Assembly: GCA_032690845.1 (NCBI GenBank)
Contig: CM064426.1
Span: 60,364,631-60,428,630 of the forward strand
Direction: 5' to 3'
DNA: 64,000 nt
Origin: Eleusine coracana subsp. coracana
Lineage: Eukaryota > Streptophyta > Magnoliopsida > Poales > Poaceae
In this document: piece by piece, positions 10,571 to 23,500 of the stretch
How positions within the stretch are numbered: the stretch's first letter is position 1
Layout: every line of letters begins with the position of its first letter
Made by a program: the position numbers and the translations under genes
The notes under the pieces: model-generated
Told to the model about the DNA's origin: nothing
Database searches by the model: none
Seen by the model: only the letters and a program-made list of their open reading frames with translations

Positions 10571-10735
10571 AAAAATATATTTCCTAGCTTTCAAGTGACT
10601 GAAAGCTGGTTTGTTCCTTTGTATTTTGATTTTTTTTATAAAATTATTTGTATAATAATTATAAATTCTTAGATCTAGATCTGATGACTCAAAATAGTGA
10701 TTAAAAATTATCTAAACTTAAAAAATTAGCAAAAA
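10571..10735 (+). mobile_element. MITE family X, copy 2 (opposite orientation)
   Basis: It starts AAAAATATATTTCCTAGCTTTC and ends AAAAAATTAGCAAAAACC. It aligns colinearly with the copy near 50.5 kb and inversely with the copy 400 bp upstream. It lies about 280 bp upstream of the F-box start codon, so it may be part of that gene's promoter. Confidence 0.75.
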
Positions 10736-11011
10736 CCTTAGTGTGAATGGGCGGCTCTACAAGGCTTTCCTCGTGGCCTTTCTCCACCACGCCGGCGCTT
10801 CTAAATCCTCGGCGCCCTGTCTCCAACTGGGAGCTCCGCGCCGCCCACCCCGCTGGCCATCCCGGGCTGAGTGAATTTTGCGGCTGATCCCCTCCGCCTT
10901 CGTCCCATGCTGTGCCTCCGATAAGCACATTTGGCGGCGGATCCGGGATCCCCTCCGCTCCGTCCCCCGCAGCATACGAATCTGACCCCTGCTCCACCGT
11001 CTGCAGCGGTG

Positions 11012-12205
11012 ATGGCGGGCTGCTCCTCCGGGAACACGAGCGGTGGGCCGAGCCTGATGGATCGGCTCACCGACGACCTCCTCCTCGAGTTCTTCGCGCG
11101 CGTGCCGTACAGGTCGCTCCGCCGCTTCGCCTGCGTCTCCAGGCGCTGGCGCGACCTCATCGCCGACCCCGGGAACTACCGGAAGCTGCCCCAGACCCTC
11201 GCCGGCTTCTTCTACAGCGACCTAGGACGCACCCTCCCCTACGTGCCAAGTACCGGTCCGCTGTCCCTCGATCCCTCCCTCAGCTTCCTGCCCGACCGAG
11301 TGCGCGAGGGCCTCCGTCTGGTGGACGGCTGCAACGGCCTCCTCCTCTGTCGCTGCTACAGGTTCGCCGACTCGAAGGAGTTTGATTACCTCGTCATCAA
11401 CCTTGCCACGGAGAAGTGGGTTGCGGTGCCCATCTCACGGCGTTGGTCGAACAAGGTCCAGATGGCTCGCTTGGGCTTCGAGCCGGCTGTCTCCTCACAT
11501 TTCCATGTCTTTGAGTTCCAGTTTGATTGGGCTGAGCCTGAGAATAGCGATACTGAAGGTGATGAGAATAGCAACAGTGAAGATGAGGAGGATGGGGATG
11601 GGCACGTCTTAGGTGTGAAGATCTACTCGTCTGAAACCGGACTGTGGAGCTACGAGCAGAGCAACTGGAGTGTTGACATTAAGCTGAATTCAGATTTGAA
11701 CAGCGTATTTGTTTGTGGCATGCTGTATGTGGTCGCTACTTCTTCTGTAATTGGGGCAGTGGACGTGGACGGGAGAACATGGAAGATCATTGGTTTTCCA
11801 CACGGTGAGGATTCGCATTTCATGGGTACTGATCCTGGATTCATTCATCTGTCTCAGGGAAAGCTGCACTTGACAAATAGTGATAATACTACCCATGACA
11901 AACTAGTAATGTGGGTACTTAAGGACCGTAATCGTGAAAAATGGACTCTGAAGCACACAGTCAGCTTTAAGCATCTGGTTAGAAAGAGCCATGTCCTGTT
12001 TGGAGCTGATGAATTTACTGTTGTTGCTATCCACCCAGACCGCAATATGGTGTTCTTCGTGTTTGGTCGTGGCAAAAGACTAATGTCTTATGACATGAAT
12101 AGCTGGGAAGTGCATATGATCAGTCATCTTGGACAGAATTGCTTTGGACAATTTGTTCCATATGTTCCCTTGTTTTCAGAATCATTGGCAGATGGGCAGC
12201 AGTAA
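11012..12205 (+). CDS. F-box protein
   Basis: The predicted product is the substrate-recognition subunit of an SCF ubiquitin ligase, recruiting a target to SKP1/CUL1. The single exon encodes 397 aa. An N-terminal F-box spans about residues 15-55 (LTDDLLLEFFARVPYRSL, then CVSRRWRDLIADP), with the conserved Leu/Pro/Arg/Trp pattern that binds SKP1. The remaining roughly 340 residues form an F-box-associated region rich in aromatic residues, interrupted by an acidic Asp/Glu/Ser stretch at about 173-200. I chose the ATG at 11012 because its context (GTGATGG) is good and no ATG lies upstream in frame; the open frame continues 5' only with non-ATG codons. Its downstream flank exists in a second, CDS-less copy at 7561-9240. 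The substrate is unknown. Confidence 0.9.
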   Translation: MAGCSSGNTSGGPSLMDRLTDDLLLEFFARVPYRSLRRFACVSRRWRDLIADPGNYRKLPQTLAGFFYSDLGRTLPYVPSTGPLSLDPSLSFLPDRVREGLRLVDGCNGLLLCRCYRFADSKEFDYLVINLATEKWVAVPISRRWSNKVQMARLGFEPAVSSHFHVFEFQFDWAEPENSDTEGDENSNSEDEEDGDGHVLGVKIYSSETGLWSYEQSNWSVDIKLNSDLNSVFVCGMLYVVATSSVIGAVDVDGRTWKIIGFPHGEDSHFMGTDPGFIHLSQGKLHLTNSDNTTHDKLVMWVLKDRNREKWTLKHTVSFKHLVRKSHVLFGADEFTVVAIHPDRNMVFFVFGRGKRLMSYDMNSWEVHMISHLGQNCFGQFVPYVPLFSESLADGQQ

Positions 12206-12310
12206 TCCTACTTTTGTTGTGTGGCTCAACCATCGTTGGTTTTTCGGATCATAATGTGGTGCTTTGGTTTGGTGCTTGAGGACACATGTATCCGATGGGG
12301 CTACCTGGTT

Positions 12311-14380
12311 CAGTTAAATAAGTAACTCTAGTTTCCTTTTATCTAATCATATATGTATACGAGTGATTGTTAGCACCATAACGGTGGCAAATACTTTCAA
12401 CTTTGTGTGCTATGACTTTTTTCGTTGAACCATGATTAATGTATGATATGCATATTATCGTTTTTCTGCATATTTCCCTCTTTTTCAATATGTCACATAT
12501 GGTTCGTGTTCTACTACCTCTTTTATCTTTTTGAGCCTTATGGTCTTCTTATGTGATTCAGTATTTGTTTTTATCTGCTTGGCTATTGTTGTAAGTGTTA
12601 GAGTCCTATGTGAGTTTTTACATTACTTTGCTAAAAGGATCTATACTACTTAAGATTGAAGAATAGCAAGGGTGTGTCTGGAACATTGTATGATCTATTC
12701 TATAGTGAATATGACAATCAATGACTACTTTGGTTCGACTGCCTCATATGGTGATTATTAAATTATGTTAAGAGTTTGACTTAAGATATTTTTCTAGTTC
12801 ATTTGATGAAAAAAGTAGGTACCAGTGCTGCATTGTAATGGAGGCTATGTACACTTGTACGGTAGTTACAAATTTACATATTTTTTTCTGTGGAAATATG
12901 TATCAATTACTATCTCTCAAACATTATTTAACAGTTGTCTTTCCCAAGCGTTTCTTTAACAAGAAAATTACTATTCATATAGCGTGACATGGACCATGAA
13001 GAAAATATTGAATTCAGTTTTGAATAGAAAACATACTTAAAGGTATTAGTTTTAGTTTGTCATTTCCAAATTTATATGAAAAGGCTGTCGCATGATGGGC
13101 AGTCTCGAAAGAGATTGTGCCACCTGCTTGAAACAAAATGGTTTGCTCCATGTTTGAACAAAATTGTCTCTGTGTGAGTAGGTCATATGGGCACTAGAAA
13201 ATGTGCAATAACTTTACGCGGATGCTGATTACTTTCCATTTTGTAAAATACCTTATTCTGGTGTTATGCAATTCTATATGAGAACACTTGTTTTAATTTT
13301 AACTGATTTATGATTTGCTTGGATTTTTCTTATTTTGTTTGGCATAGCCTGCTCAAATGGGAGGGTTGGGTACTTATAATAAGATGTCTTTGTAATAAAT
13401 TCCTGTGGATGTTCAGACGTTTGTTTTGTATTTATCTGCTTATGACCTTTCACTCTTATCTGTGGTATCGTCAAGTCATTGCGGATCTTCAAATTTGGTT
13501 TTCTGTTTATCAGTTCTTCTGTATCAGAAAGCCGAAGGATAATTACTCGTTTCATTGATTGTTGTGGTTGCGAGGATGAGGTGGAAATCTCTGAACGAAA
13601 CAGAACATGTATCCTCATCTTCGGTTTAAGGTTGTGGTGCATGCTTTTTGCGCAAAAGACGATAATGAGATGACCCAGCAAGAGGAGATTTGATAACAGC
13701 CAGTGCATGAAAGATCTTTTAAAGCTTTTTTTTTTTTGTGACAGGTAAAGTTGGGCAGAGGCATATTTGCGGCCCAATGCTACGTTTTTGTTTTGTATAA
13801 TGAAACCTTTAAAAACTTCATCCAGCTAGATATGCAGATACTCTGATGTTCAGATACAGTTGATGTTCGATTACGGTTGATGTTCGGGTACATCTATCAA
13901 CGGGACTGTCTAAAAAATTGACAACACGTTTGACCCTCAGCAAATTAATTCGTTGCATCTTCATCTGGGCTAAAGATGATTTTAATTCGTTCTCTCTGAG
14001 ACGCATTTTCTAGGTAGCATTATGTACAGGGAGGATATTTGTTTGTGACTTGGCCACTCTAGACAGCAATACCAAAGTCAGGTTCCACAGTATTATCTGC
14101 ATGCCGTTCAAAATCACTGGAAAATAGCTTATGTTTTGTGGGTATAGAGTTCAGAGATGATTGCTTCCTGTATTGTCCCATCTGAAGATTCAAAGCACTT
14201 CAGTTTGAGCTTCCGGTAAGATCGCTCATGCAAGAACGGTACCAGATGCAACACTGTTCGAACTACACACCATTTTATACATGGTCATTGGGATGTTTTA
14301 ATGTACATACGAAGACCCAAGTCTGCATATTAGGAGCTCAGCTGTATGTGCAAGCTAGTTCCCTGTGCGATGTTCCTAAA
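12311..14380. repeat. Tandem copy 2 of the F-box downstream flank
   Basis: This is the AT-rich 3' flank of the intact F-box gene, homologous to 7561-9240. I see no gene in it. Short ORFs on both strands lack motifs and differ between the two copies, which argues against coding. Confidence 0.65.
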
Positions 14381-14529
14381 CCCAATTGTGTCGAATGCAT
14401 CTTATATTGATTAAAACAATATATGTCGTACTAGAGTTGTCTCAAAACTATATTCTAGGTATGCATAGAATAATATATCAAATTTAAATGTACAGAAAAA
14501 AAGAAATACAAGAGATCAGCTCTCAGCAA

Positions 14530-17500
14530 TTACAGTGAAGAGGAATTCCGCACGCTGTCAAACTTGCGGTGCTGCAAGACACAAGATAGCAACATTTGGA
14601 TGTTAGATAAGAGCACAGGTTGTGGTCCTGAACATAAGTTCTTTTGACAAAAGCACATTGGTCCAGTAAAGCAGCAGTACCTCTGAGATGGGCATCCTAG
14701 TTCTCACAGCCTCGACTTTTGACAAATCAAGAACCACTGCTGCAAATCCAGTGGAGAGACGATCTGGAGCAAGAAATTATATCTTAAACAAACAATGCGT
14801 CCAACTCCAATATGTTGTGTATATCGGCTGTTTCACAAAGTTTAGGAATAAAAAAGATGCTGATGGAGGCAGTCTTGATTTTTATTGAAGTCTTACAATG
14901 TACTCCCTCCGTATTTTTACTGTTGATGCTGCTAGCTCAAATTTATACTAAGCGGCGTCAACAAAAAAAGATCAGAGGTAGTAGCAAATATTGATTAGAC
15001 ATTTCTTTAAGTAGCATAAGCATGCAGTATGTAGTGAGCAGCAGTCTAGAATTTCTATTGAAGCATTTCAATGTAGCAACTATTGATTATGATTCAGTAG
15101 ATAATAGAAGTTTCTTAAGTTGTTAATGAAACAAAGTTTTAAATTAATCTCATAAACCTAGAACACAGAAGTCACAGTTGTGATAAAAAAAAAAAGAGGG
15201 GGCCCAACCTTTGGAGGACTATGGTTTTTCATTAAGAAGAAGAAAACAACCAGAAAATAGCCATCCAAAAATTCAAGAATGCAGAGGCTCAAACCTGGGT
15301 GGCTAGGGGTGCATTCCCACACCTCCACCTCCCCCCCTAGCCAACTGGGACAAGCCCATTTCCTACAGCTGAGATGGTCACCAGAATCCAAATATAAGAA
15401 ATAGAGAGGATGGAAGACTACCTGGAAGTCGAGCTATCACTGTTCCCCATGGGTCAATAATTATGGAATCACCATAGCTTTCTCTTTTCTCATTGTGCTT
15501 TCCAGCTTGAGCTGCAGCAATAACCTATGAAAATTTTGGGAGTTTCTTAGCTTGCTTAATTTTATGCATGGTTCAATGACTGAGTCATATATTCGAGTAG
15601 ATTCAATATAAAGAAAAGGCTTTAGAAATAAGCATAGTTTACTTATGCTGAATCGGCGATCACAACTATTGCATATCGTAGATTTTCAAACAGATAACCT
15701 AGTGATATAGTTTGCAATAGGCAGATGTATAATTGGTCCAGCGTTAAGTTATTGTATTTTCTACTTGCATAGCCAACACAGGAAATAACCAGATCTACAA
15801 ATGCACATATACGAAGCTAGAAGGGCTTGATTTACATACATAACATTGTGTCTCAATTGCACGAGCACGGAGGAGAATTTCCCAGTGGGCCTCCCCGGTT
15901 ACCTTGGTAAATGCGGATGGCACAAGTAAGACCTAAAAGCCATACAAGATATCAAGACAAGATAAGATCAGAAAGCATTCAACAAAACAAATCCAATAGC
16001 TTGTACAGTATAATTGAATACATAGCCACCTGTGCTTGATGCTTAAAACGCAAAATTTGATAAAGCTCTGGAAATCTCAAATCATAGCAAACAGTAAGTC
16101 CCAAACGTCCAAAGGGGCTATCCACAGAAACAACTGTATCACCTGATAATAGAGAAAAGACATCATAAGATGTCACATATATGAAGTTCACTGTAAACAA
16201 TAAACATCACAAGAGTATATTTCAGAAAGGTACTGTAACACAAAACTACAACTTGTTTAGCCTATTTCACAAAACTACAACTATTTGACCCATGGTAACA
16301 AGAAACTACAAGTTTTCTGGCACGTGTGGATGAGGGGTGGGACCAGGCCATGTAGCACTTGTTGTTAGAGGACTAATTTCTGTATATTGCCCCTCCAAAT
16401 CCTAGAAGGGTGGTTATATACACCTCAGCATATGGGCCTCTATGGGCCAGATTATACACAGCCCTATGGGCCTAATACAATACACTAACCCCCCCCCCCC
16501 CCCCCCCCCCGGCAGTTGGAACTACCGGCACAGCGGAGTTCAAGACAGGACACGAAAGAAAAGGACTACACACCCCCCTGCAGTCACAACTACCCACTAG
16601 CAATGTTGAGACTGGACCGAAACTCCGAGAATGTCGAGGGGAGACCCTTGGTGAAGATGTCGGCGAACTGGGAAGTGGTCGGGACATGGAGAACCCGAAC
16701 CTGACCAATGGCGACCCGGTCCCGAACAAAGTGAAGGTCGATCTCCACATGCTTGGTCCTCTGATGCTGAACTGGGTTGGTGGAGAGGTAGACGGCGCTA
16801 ACGTTGTCGCAGTAGACAAGCGTGCTCCGGGTCAGCGGGCTGTGTAGCTCCGCCAAGAGCCGCTGTAGCCAGGACGCCTCAGCCACGCCGTTGGCGACCG
16901 CCCGGTACTCTGCCTCGGCACTGGAGCGGGAGACCACCGGCTGTCGCTTGGACGACCAGGAGACCAGGTTGCCGCCGAGGAAGACGGCATAGCCGGAAGT
17001 GGACCGACGAGTGTCGGGATACCTAGCCCAGTCAGCGTCGGTGTAGACGACAAGCTCGGTGGAGGGAGCCCGGTGAAGAACCAAGCCGTAGTCAACAGTA
17101 CCTCGGACATAGCACAGTAGACGCTTCAGAGCAGTGAGATGTGACTCCCAAGGATCATGCATATGAAGGCAGACCTGCTAGATGGCATACGTGATGTCCG
17201 GCCTGGTGAAGGTGAGGTACTGAAGAGCCCTAGCAAGGCTCCGGTAAGTAGTCGGGTCAGCAACCGGAGCACCTGCGTCTGCTGAGAGCTTCCCCTGAGT
17301 GTCGACCGGAGTGGAGCAGGGCTTGCAGTCAGTCATCCCAGCCCGCTCCAGAATATCAAGAGCATACTGTCGCTGGTGAAGAAAGAGGCCAGAGGGACGA
17401 GGCTCCACAGTAACACCCAGGAAGTGATGGAGCACACCCAAATCCTTCATAGCAAACTCACGCTGCAGTGACTGAATGATACTCTGAAGCAGAGCCTGGC

Positions 17501-20500
17501 TGGAAGCAGTGAGGATGATGTCATCAACATAGAGCAGCAGGTAAGCAGCCTCAGAGCCCCGGCGGTAGACAAACAGAGAAGTGTCAGACTTGCACTCGGT
17601 GAAGCCCAACGTGGTCAAGAACGTGGCAAAACGAGAGTACCATGTCCGAGGTGCCTGCTTCAGGCCATACAGGGACTTGTTGAGGCGGCAGACGAGATCC
17701 GGACGACTGGAATTCACAAACCCTGATGGCTGACTGCAGTAGACTGTCTCGATCAGAGTGCCGTGGAGAAAGGCATTCTTCACGTCAAGCTGATGCACAG
17801 GCCAGGAGCGGGAGAGAGCCAGTGAGAGAACCGTGCGCACTGTGGCCGGCTTCACCACCGGACTGAAAGTCTCGTCGTAGTCCACCCCAGGCCACTGGGT
17901 GAAGCCCCGAAGAACCCAACGGGCCTTGTAGCGCTCCAGAGAGCCGTCAGCCCGACGCTTGTGCGTTCAAATCCACTTGCCGGTGACCACATTGCAACCA
18001 GACGGACGCTGCACGAGGTCCCACGTCTGGTTGGCAAGGAGAGCCGCGTACTCCTCCTCCATAGCCTGACGCCAGTGAGGATCCGCCAAGGTATCGCGAA
18101 CGGAGGAGGGCACGGGTGAGATGTCCGGCGCCGCGCCGACGGCAAAGAGGACGCCTGCCGCCCGTCGTGTCACCATGGATGTGTGTGCCCGGGATCCCGA
18201 TGGACGACAGACGGGTGGTACACCTCTGGGTCAAGGCGAGAGCGAGCCCGAGAGCGCACCGTCGGCTCAGGCAGAGGTGGTGGTGGCGGAGAGATCACCA
18301 GCTCAGGCGGAGGCGGTGGTGGCGGAGAGACCACCGGCTCCGGGACCGGTGCTGCCCGCCGCCTGTAGACCTGCACCGGCTCGACAAAGTGAGCAGCGAA
18401 ACCCGGGGGCTCCCGCGGCGCAGGGAGTGGTGACGAGGTCGCGCGTGGCGCGGTAGAAGGCTCCGGGGCCGCGCGTGGCGCAGGCGAGAGCTCTTGGGCC
18501 GCGCGTGGCGCAGGCATAGACTCCGGTGCCGCACGTGGCGCGGTAGTGGGCTCCGTGGCCGCACGTGGCACAGCAGTAATCGCCGGGGAACCTGTCGGAA
18601 TCAGGTAAACAGAAACAGGAGGCTGGACCACCGGGTCAGTCGGAAAAACGGACTCGAGGTCAAGAGTAGGAGAGGGCGTGGTGGAGGTGGAGTACGGGAA
18701 GTCGGACTCGTCAAATACAACATGCCGGGAGATGAGGATGCGGCGGGAGGTGAGGTCAAAGCAACGGTACCCCTTGTGGTCGGGGGAGTAGCCGAGAAAG
18801 ACACACCTAGTCGAGCGAGGCGCGAGCTTGTGGGGAGCAGTGGCGGAGGTGTTAGGGTAGCAGGCGCACCCGAAGACACGAAGGTGATCATACCTAGGCG
18901 GGGTGCGAAAGAGGGCATGGTGGGGAGTGAGAGCAGGGGAGGCCGTGGTGGGAAGGCGGTTGAGAAGGTAGGTGGCTGTGTGCAGGCCCTCCGCCCAGAA
19001 ACAGGTAGGAAGGGAGGCCTGAAGGAGAATGGTGCGCACGACATCATTCGTGGTACGAATCATCCACTCAGCCTTGCCGTTCTGAGGCGAGGTGTACGGG
19101 CACGACATGCGCAGGTGAACACCACGAGAGAGAAAGAAGTCACGCGAGACGCGGTTGTCGAACTCACGACCGTTGTCACACTGGACGGCCTTGACAGTGA
19201 GCCCGAACTGAGTGGAAACCCAGGCAAAGAAGTGGAGGAGGGTAGGGAACGTGTCAGACTTGGCACGCAACGGAAAGGTCCAAGAGTAATGGGAGAAATC
19301 ATCCACAATCACCAAGTAATACTTATAGCCAGACATACTAATGACAGGAGATGTCCACAAATCACAGTGAATAAGATCGAAAACATGACTCGCATGCGAA
19401 GAAGAAGAAGAAAAAGGAAGTCTAACATGACGACCTAACTGACAGGCATGACAAAGGTGCTCATCAGAAGCCCTAGTACAATGAAGATCTACACTACGAC
19501 TGAGACGGGCCAAAATGTCGCGGCCGGGGTGCCCAAGCCGGCGGTGCCAAGTCATGGATGATGGTGTAGTCGCAAAAGCCGATGAAGGGGGCGACGACGA
19601 AGTAGCGGAAGCAGGAAGGCGAAGGGTGTAAAGCGGCCCCATGCTATCACATCGGAGAAGAGGACGCCGGGAAACCGAATCCTTCACAGTAAGACCAGAC
19701 GAGTCAAACTTAACAGAACAGGAGTTATCAGCAGTAAATTGGCGAATGAAAAGAAGGTTATGAACCATCTATGGGGCAACAAGAACATTTGAAAGGCGAA
19801 AAGACCCAGGAACAGACCCCACAGAGGTAACCGGAAGGCAAGTGCCATCCCCAACCATGATGGAGGAAGGGCACGAGGGAGGAGGAGGGTGGACGGAGGA
19901 TAAAATACCGGCATCTGGCGTGGTGTGGTACAAGGCTCCCGAGTCGGCGATCCACTCCGTGCTGACCGGCGGGTTCAGGCCCAAGGTGCTGAAAGACTGA
20001 GGCAGAGCCGCCTGGTCCCATCCCCCTGGCCAGGTCGGTGGCTGGCTGGGGTGCAGAGGCTGGGTCCACCCCCTCCGCTAGGTAGGCGGCGGAGCAGGGG
20101 AAGTCCAGGTCCCCGGACAGGTCGGTGAACATGGCCGCGGGCAAGTGTTGAGGACGAGCCCCCCACCCCCCCCCCCCACCCCCCCCCCCCCCCCCCCCCG
20201 AGTCTGGAAGGGCCACATGGAGATGCGCCCTGACCATGGGTTGTTGAAGAATGGCCAGGGCGAACCTCCAGGGGGAGGAGTCGAGGTCGTAGAAACCGGA
20301 GCGGAGGTACCCCCCTGACACCCCCCACCACGACCCCCCCGACGACGGTTGCAACCACGACCGCCACCCCCCCCCCCCCCAGCGGGCGCTGGTGGAGTAG
20401 CACCGAGGAGGGAGGTGGCAGGTGGGGCAGTAGAGGTTGGAGGAGCAGTGGAGGCCGGTGGGGTGGCCACGAGCGCCGCGGGGGCCGGTGCTGACGCGAG

Positions 20501-23500
20501 CCCGCGGGTGATCTCATCCAGGACGAAGTCATCCCGTACCTATAGGAACGTGGGGAAGGGGCGCTGTCGAGGGATCCATGTCCGCAGGAGGTCGTAGTTG
20601 GCGTTGAGACCCCGCAGGACGTGGAGGACCAGGACTCGGTCGCTCACCGGGCAGCCGAGGTCGTGAAGGGCATCCACCATGCCCTTCATCCTCCTGCAGT
20701 ACTCGCCAACAGAGAGGTTGCCCTGCTGGAAGGTGCGAAACGACGCGTCGAGGTGTAGCGTACGGGCCTCGGCGTTGCCAAGGAACTAGGCCTCGAGAGC
20801 CAGCTAGGCCTCGCGTGCGGTGCCGCCGTGGGACCGGACGATGTCCTGGAGATCTAGGGAGATGGTCCCAAAGATCCAGGACATGGCGACGCTGTCCAGG
20901 TGTACCCAGAGCGCGTCCCGCTCCGCCGTAGGCATGTCGGTGAGGACGTGGTCGTCGATGGCGTAACGGCGGAGGGCGAGGAGGACCTGGTCACGCCAGC
21001 GCCCGTAGGCAGAGGACCCGGGGTCGAGGACGACGGAGACCAGGGCACAGATGTTCTGAACCCGACGGCCTGAAGATGGAGCTGCTGGACCATCAGATCG
21101 GCGGCATCGTGGCGGAGTGGCAGTGGCGACTGTGACGAGGACGTCGCGGTGTCGAGGGCGACGGGCCGGGGGGTGGCGGTGAGGTCGAGGAAGCGCTGAA
21201 CCTCCGAGGCCCGGCAGTAGAGCGCGTTCGCTGTAGCAAGCTCGCGCTCCCAAGCGAGTGTAGCTGCGCGGATACGCTCCACGGCTGCGACGGCCTGGGT
21301 CTGGGCGGTCAGGAAGGGGTCGGTCGAGGTGGCGGCGGCAGTCGATGAAGAGGCGTCCACCGGCAGCAGTGACGGGGGCATGCCCAGGCCGGTGTATGGA
21401 ACAGGGGGCATGCCACCCGCGGCGACGAAGTCCGGCCCGGAGTCCACCGCCTTGCCCTTGGCAGCAGCGAGGAGACGACGTGAGGCCCCGACGGTGGCCT
21501 GGCCCACGGCGGCGGTGCCCGCACCGGCAGCCTGTTCCTGCATGGCGGCAGCGGCGACGGCGGCCGGCGGCGGCGTGGCAGCCGCGGTGGCGGCCTGCGA
21601 CGGCGCGGAGGGCGCCCGGGCGACGGCAGCAAGATCCGCGGCCGTGGCGGCCGGATCCGGGCCGCCGGCGGCCAGATCGGCCCTCCAGGCGGCCGGATCG
21701 GTGGCGGCGGCCCCGGGTGGCGACGGAGAGGACCCGAGCGGCGGCTTCGGCGCCGGGCGGCGGCGCGGCGGCTCCGGGCGGCGGCGCGGCGGCTCCGGAC
21801 GGCGGCGCAACGGCCAGAGCGGCCGCGTAGGAGAGGGGAGGGAAGGAGGAGAGGTTGGGAGGTGGCCGGCGGCCGACCATCGCCGGCGGTGGCGGCTGGG
21901 TGGTGGCGGCGGCTGGAGGGAGGGAGGAGAGGGAGGGGAGGAGAAACCCTAGGCTGATACCATGTTAGAGGACTATTTTCTGTATATTGCCCCTCCAAAC
22001 CCTAGAAGGGTGGTTATATACACCTCAGTACATGGGCCTCTATGGGCTAGATTATACACAGCCCTATGGGCCTAATACAATACACTAACACTTGTACAAA
22101 TGACACATGGGACCTTGTCATAAAAGTTGTAGGTTCTTGATACTTGGGGCCGTAATAAACGTCAGAATAGTTGTAGTTTTGTGAAATGAACAACCAAAGT
22201 TGTAGTTCGTGTTACAAGAGTATAAATAGTTGTAGGTTTGTAAAATTTACAAATATCACAACAGTATAGTACTACTTTCTCCAAGAAAGCAATATTTCAG
22301 TATTAAGGTCATTTTTGCTGTCAATTCAATGCATATCCATTATCTGGTTTACCAGATAAGCAAAATCTTAAATGATATCAGGTTGATTGGTTCACAGACA
22401 CAAAGAGCATAACCTTTCTTCATGAAGTAAATATATACCAGATGCCTAATGACCCATGCCAATCTATTGGATAAGCATAATCATTTGCGCTATCTTCTGC
22501 ATAGCATACAGATGGTTGCATTGATTGAAATAATATAGTTTGATGTCAATTAATTTATTCGAGATGTTACTAACACATAGAATGTACAGTACAAAGTACA
22601 AACCAAGTAGCTTGGCACTCACACATTTAAGCACCTGATATGCAGTTCACATAAGAATATCAAGGGCTTAAGTAGTAATTGCAGATAACCACGGGCTGCT
22701 AGATATTCTGTATATGCACTACACTATTTCACTATATAGAAATATCATTTTTCAACAGAAGATACTCAGAAAAAATAAGCCAAAACTTAGTTTACATAAA
22801 TGGCTACACCGACTTTTTTTTTCACATTCCTTAATCATTTGAGTGATATTGGGTTATTATACAAGGCTTTTATGTGCATTTTCCCATACTCTTATTGACA
22901 TACAACCTGGAAGTATTGATATCTGAATCCTCAACTGAAACAGAGGTTTCTTTGAACCAATACCAAAAACGTTTACATGTATTACATATACGGCATCAAT
23001 CTTTACAAGATATAGCACATATTACTCGAAATATATAATCACCTGCTGTTGTGAAACGACTTTCCTTGTACACCATATTTCCAGGTACATCAACATCAAA
23101 CCTTCGCCGCAAGAAGATGAATAATGAGAAACGAGGGGAGCAAAAAGAAAAGGATAAGAAACAAGTCATTCCAATCTAAAAGTTCATTTACTTTCATATT
23201 CGTAAATTTACTACTGTGAGGTAGAATTTCATCATGAACAGAGTTTCCCTGATTCAAAAACAACCAACTCATAGATAGCTCTGAAATAGTGAACATCGGC
23301 CATTATGTGTGCTTACTTAAACAGATGACAATAAATCTGGCATTGACATTCTAAAGATGAAGTGTCAAGTTTTCAGGCCTTCTCTTACATTAGGTAAATA
23401 CATCTGAGTTCTAGATAATTACAGCAACAACAAAGCCTTTTGAGTTCTAGATAATTGCAAATGTAAATTTTTGCCAGAGCTCTAGGCACTTACAAATGTA

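Larger units (their letters stand above)
16363..22090 (-). mobile_element. Ty1/copia retrotransposon with 128-bp LTRs
   Basis: A complete 5.7 kb element is flanked by the 5-bp duplication CTTGT (16358-16362 and 22091-22095). LTRs are very short for a copia element. The minus-strand order is 5' LTR, tRNA-Met PBS, gag, protease, integrase, reverse transcriptase, RNase H, 3' LTR, which is the copia order. The two LTRs differ at about six of 128 positions by eye, so it is not a recent insertion. Coding frames contain five TAG stops, one TGA and at least three frameshifts, so the element is dead. It lies inside a MITE in an intron of the amidase gene, in the same orientation as that gene. Confidence 0.92.
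16236..22265. mobile_element. MITE split by the copia insertion
   Basis: Sequence on either side of the copia element forms an inverted repeat: CACAAAACTACAACTATT at 16268 pairs with AATAGTTGTAGTTTTGTG at 22166. Similar TACAACT modules repeat on both arms. Excising the copia element and one TSD copy leaves a foldback element of about 290 bp (16236-16362 joined to 22096-22265) within intron 4 of the amidase gene. Its outer ends are approximate. Confidence 0.7.

Noticed and set aside
10912..11385. Plus-strand frame overlapping the F-box start in another frame
   Set aside because: It has no ATG start and no domain, and the F-box frame explains the region fully.
13274..13777. 167-codon minus-strand frame downstream of the F-box gene
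   Set aside because: No homologous frame is open in the duplicated flank at 7561-9240, which argues against coding.
14899..14950. TACTCCCTCCGTATTTTT, the start of a Stowaway MITE
   Set aside because: Only one terminus is recognisable. I see no second CTCCCTCCG end nearby, so I did not call an element.
18494..19438. A 314-codon open frame on the plus strand
   Set aside because: It is antisense to the copia integrase, which has clear catalytic motifs. The plus-strand product is a GC-driven Arg/Gly-rich shadow without domains.
20804..21998. Several long overlapping frames on both strands, Ala/Pro/Arg-rich
   Set aside because: They lie over the GC-rich copia gag N-terminus. Only the minus-strand frames joining the gag core make sense; the rest reflect lack of AT-rich stop codons.
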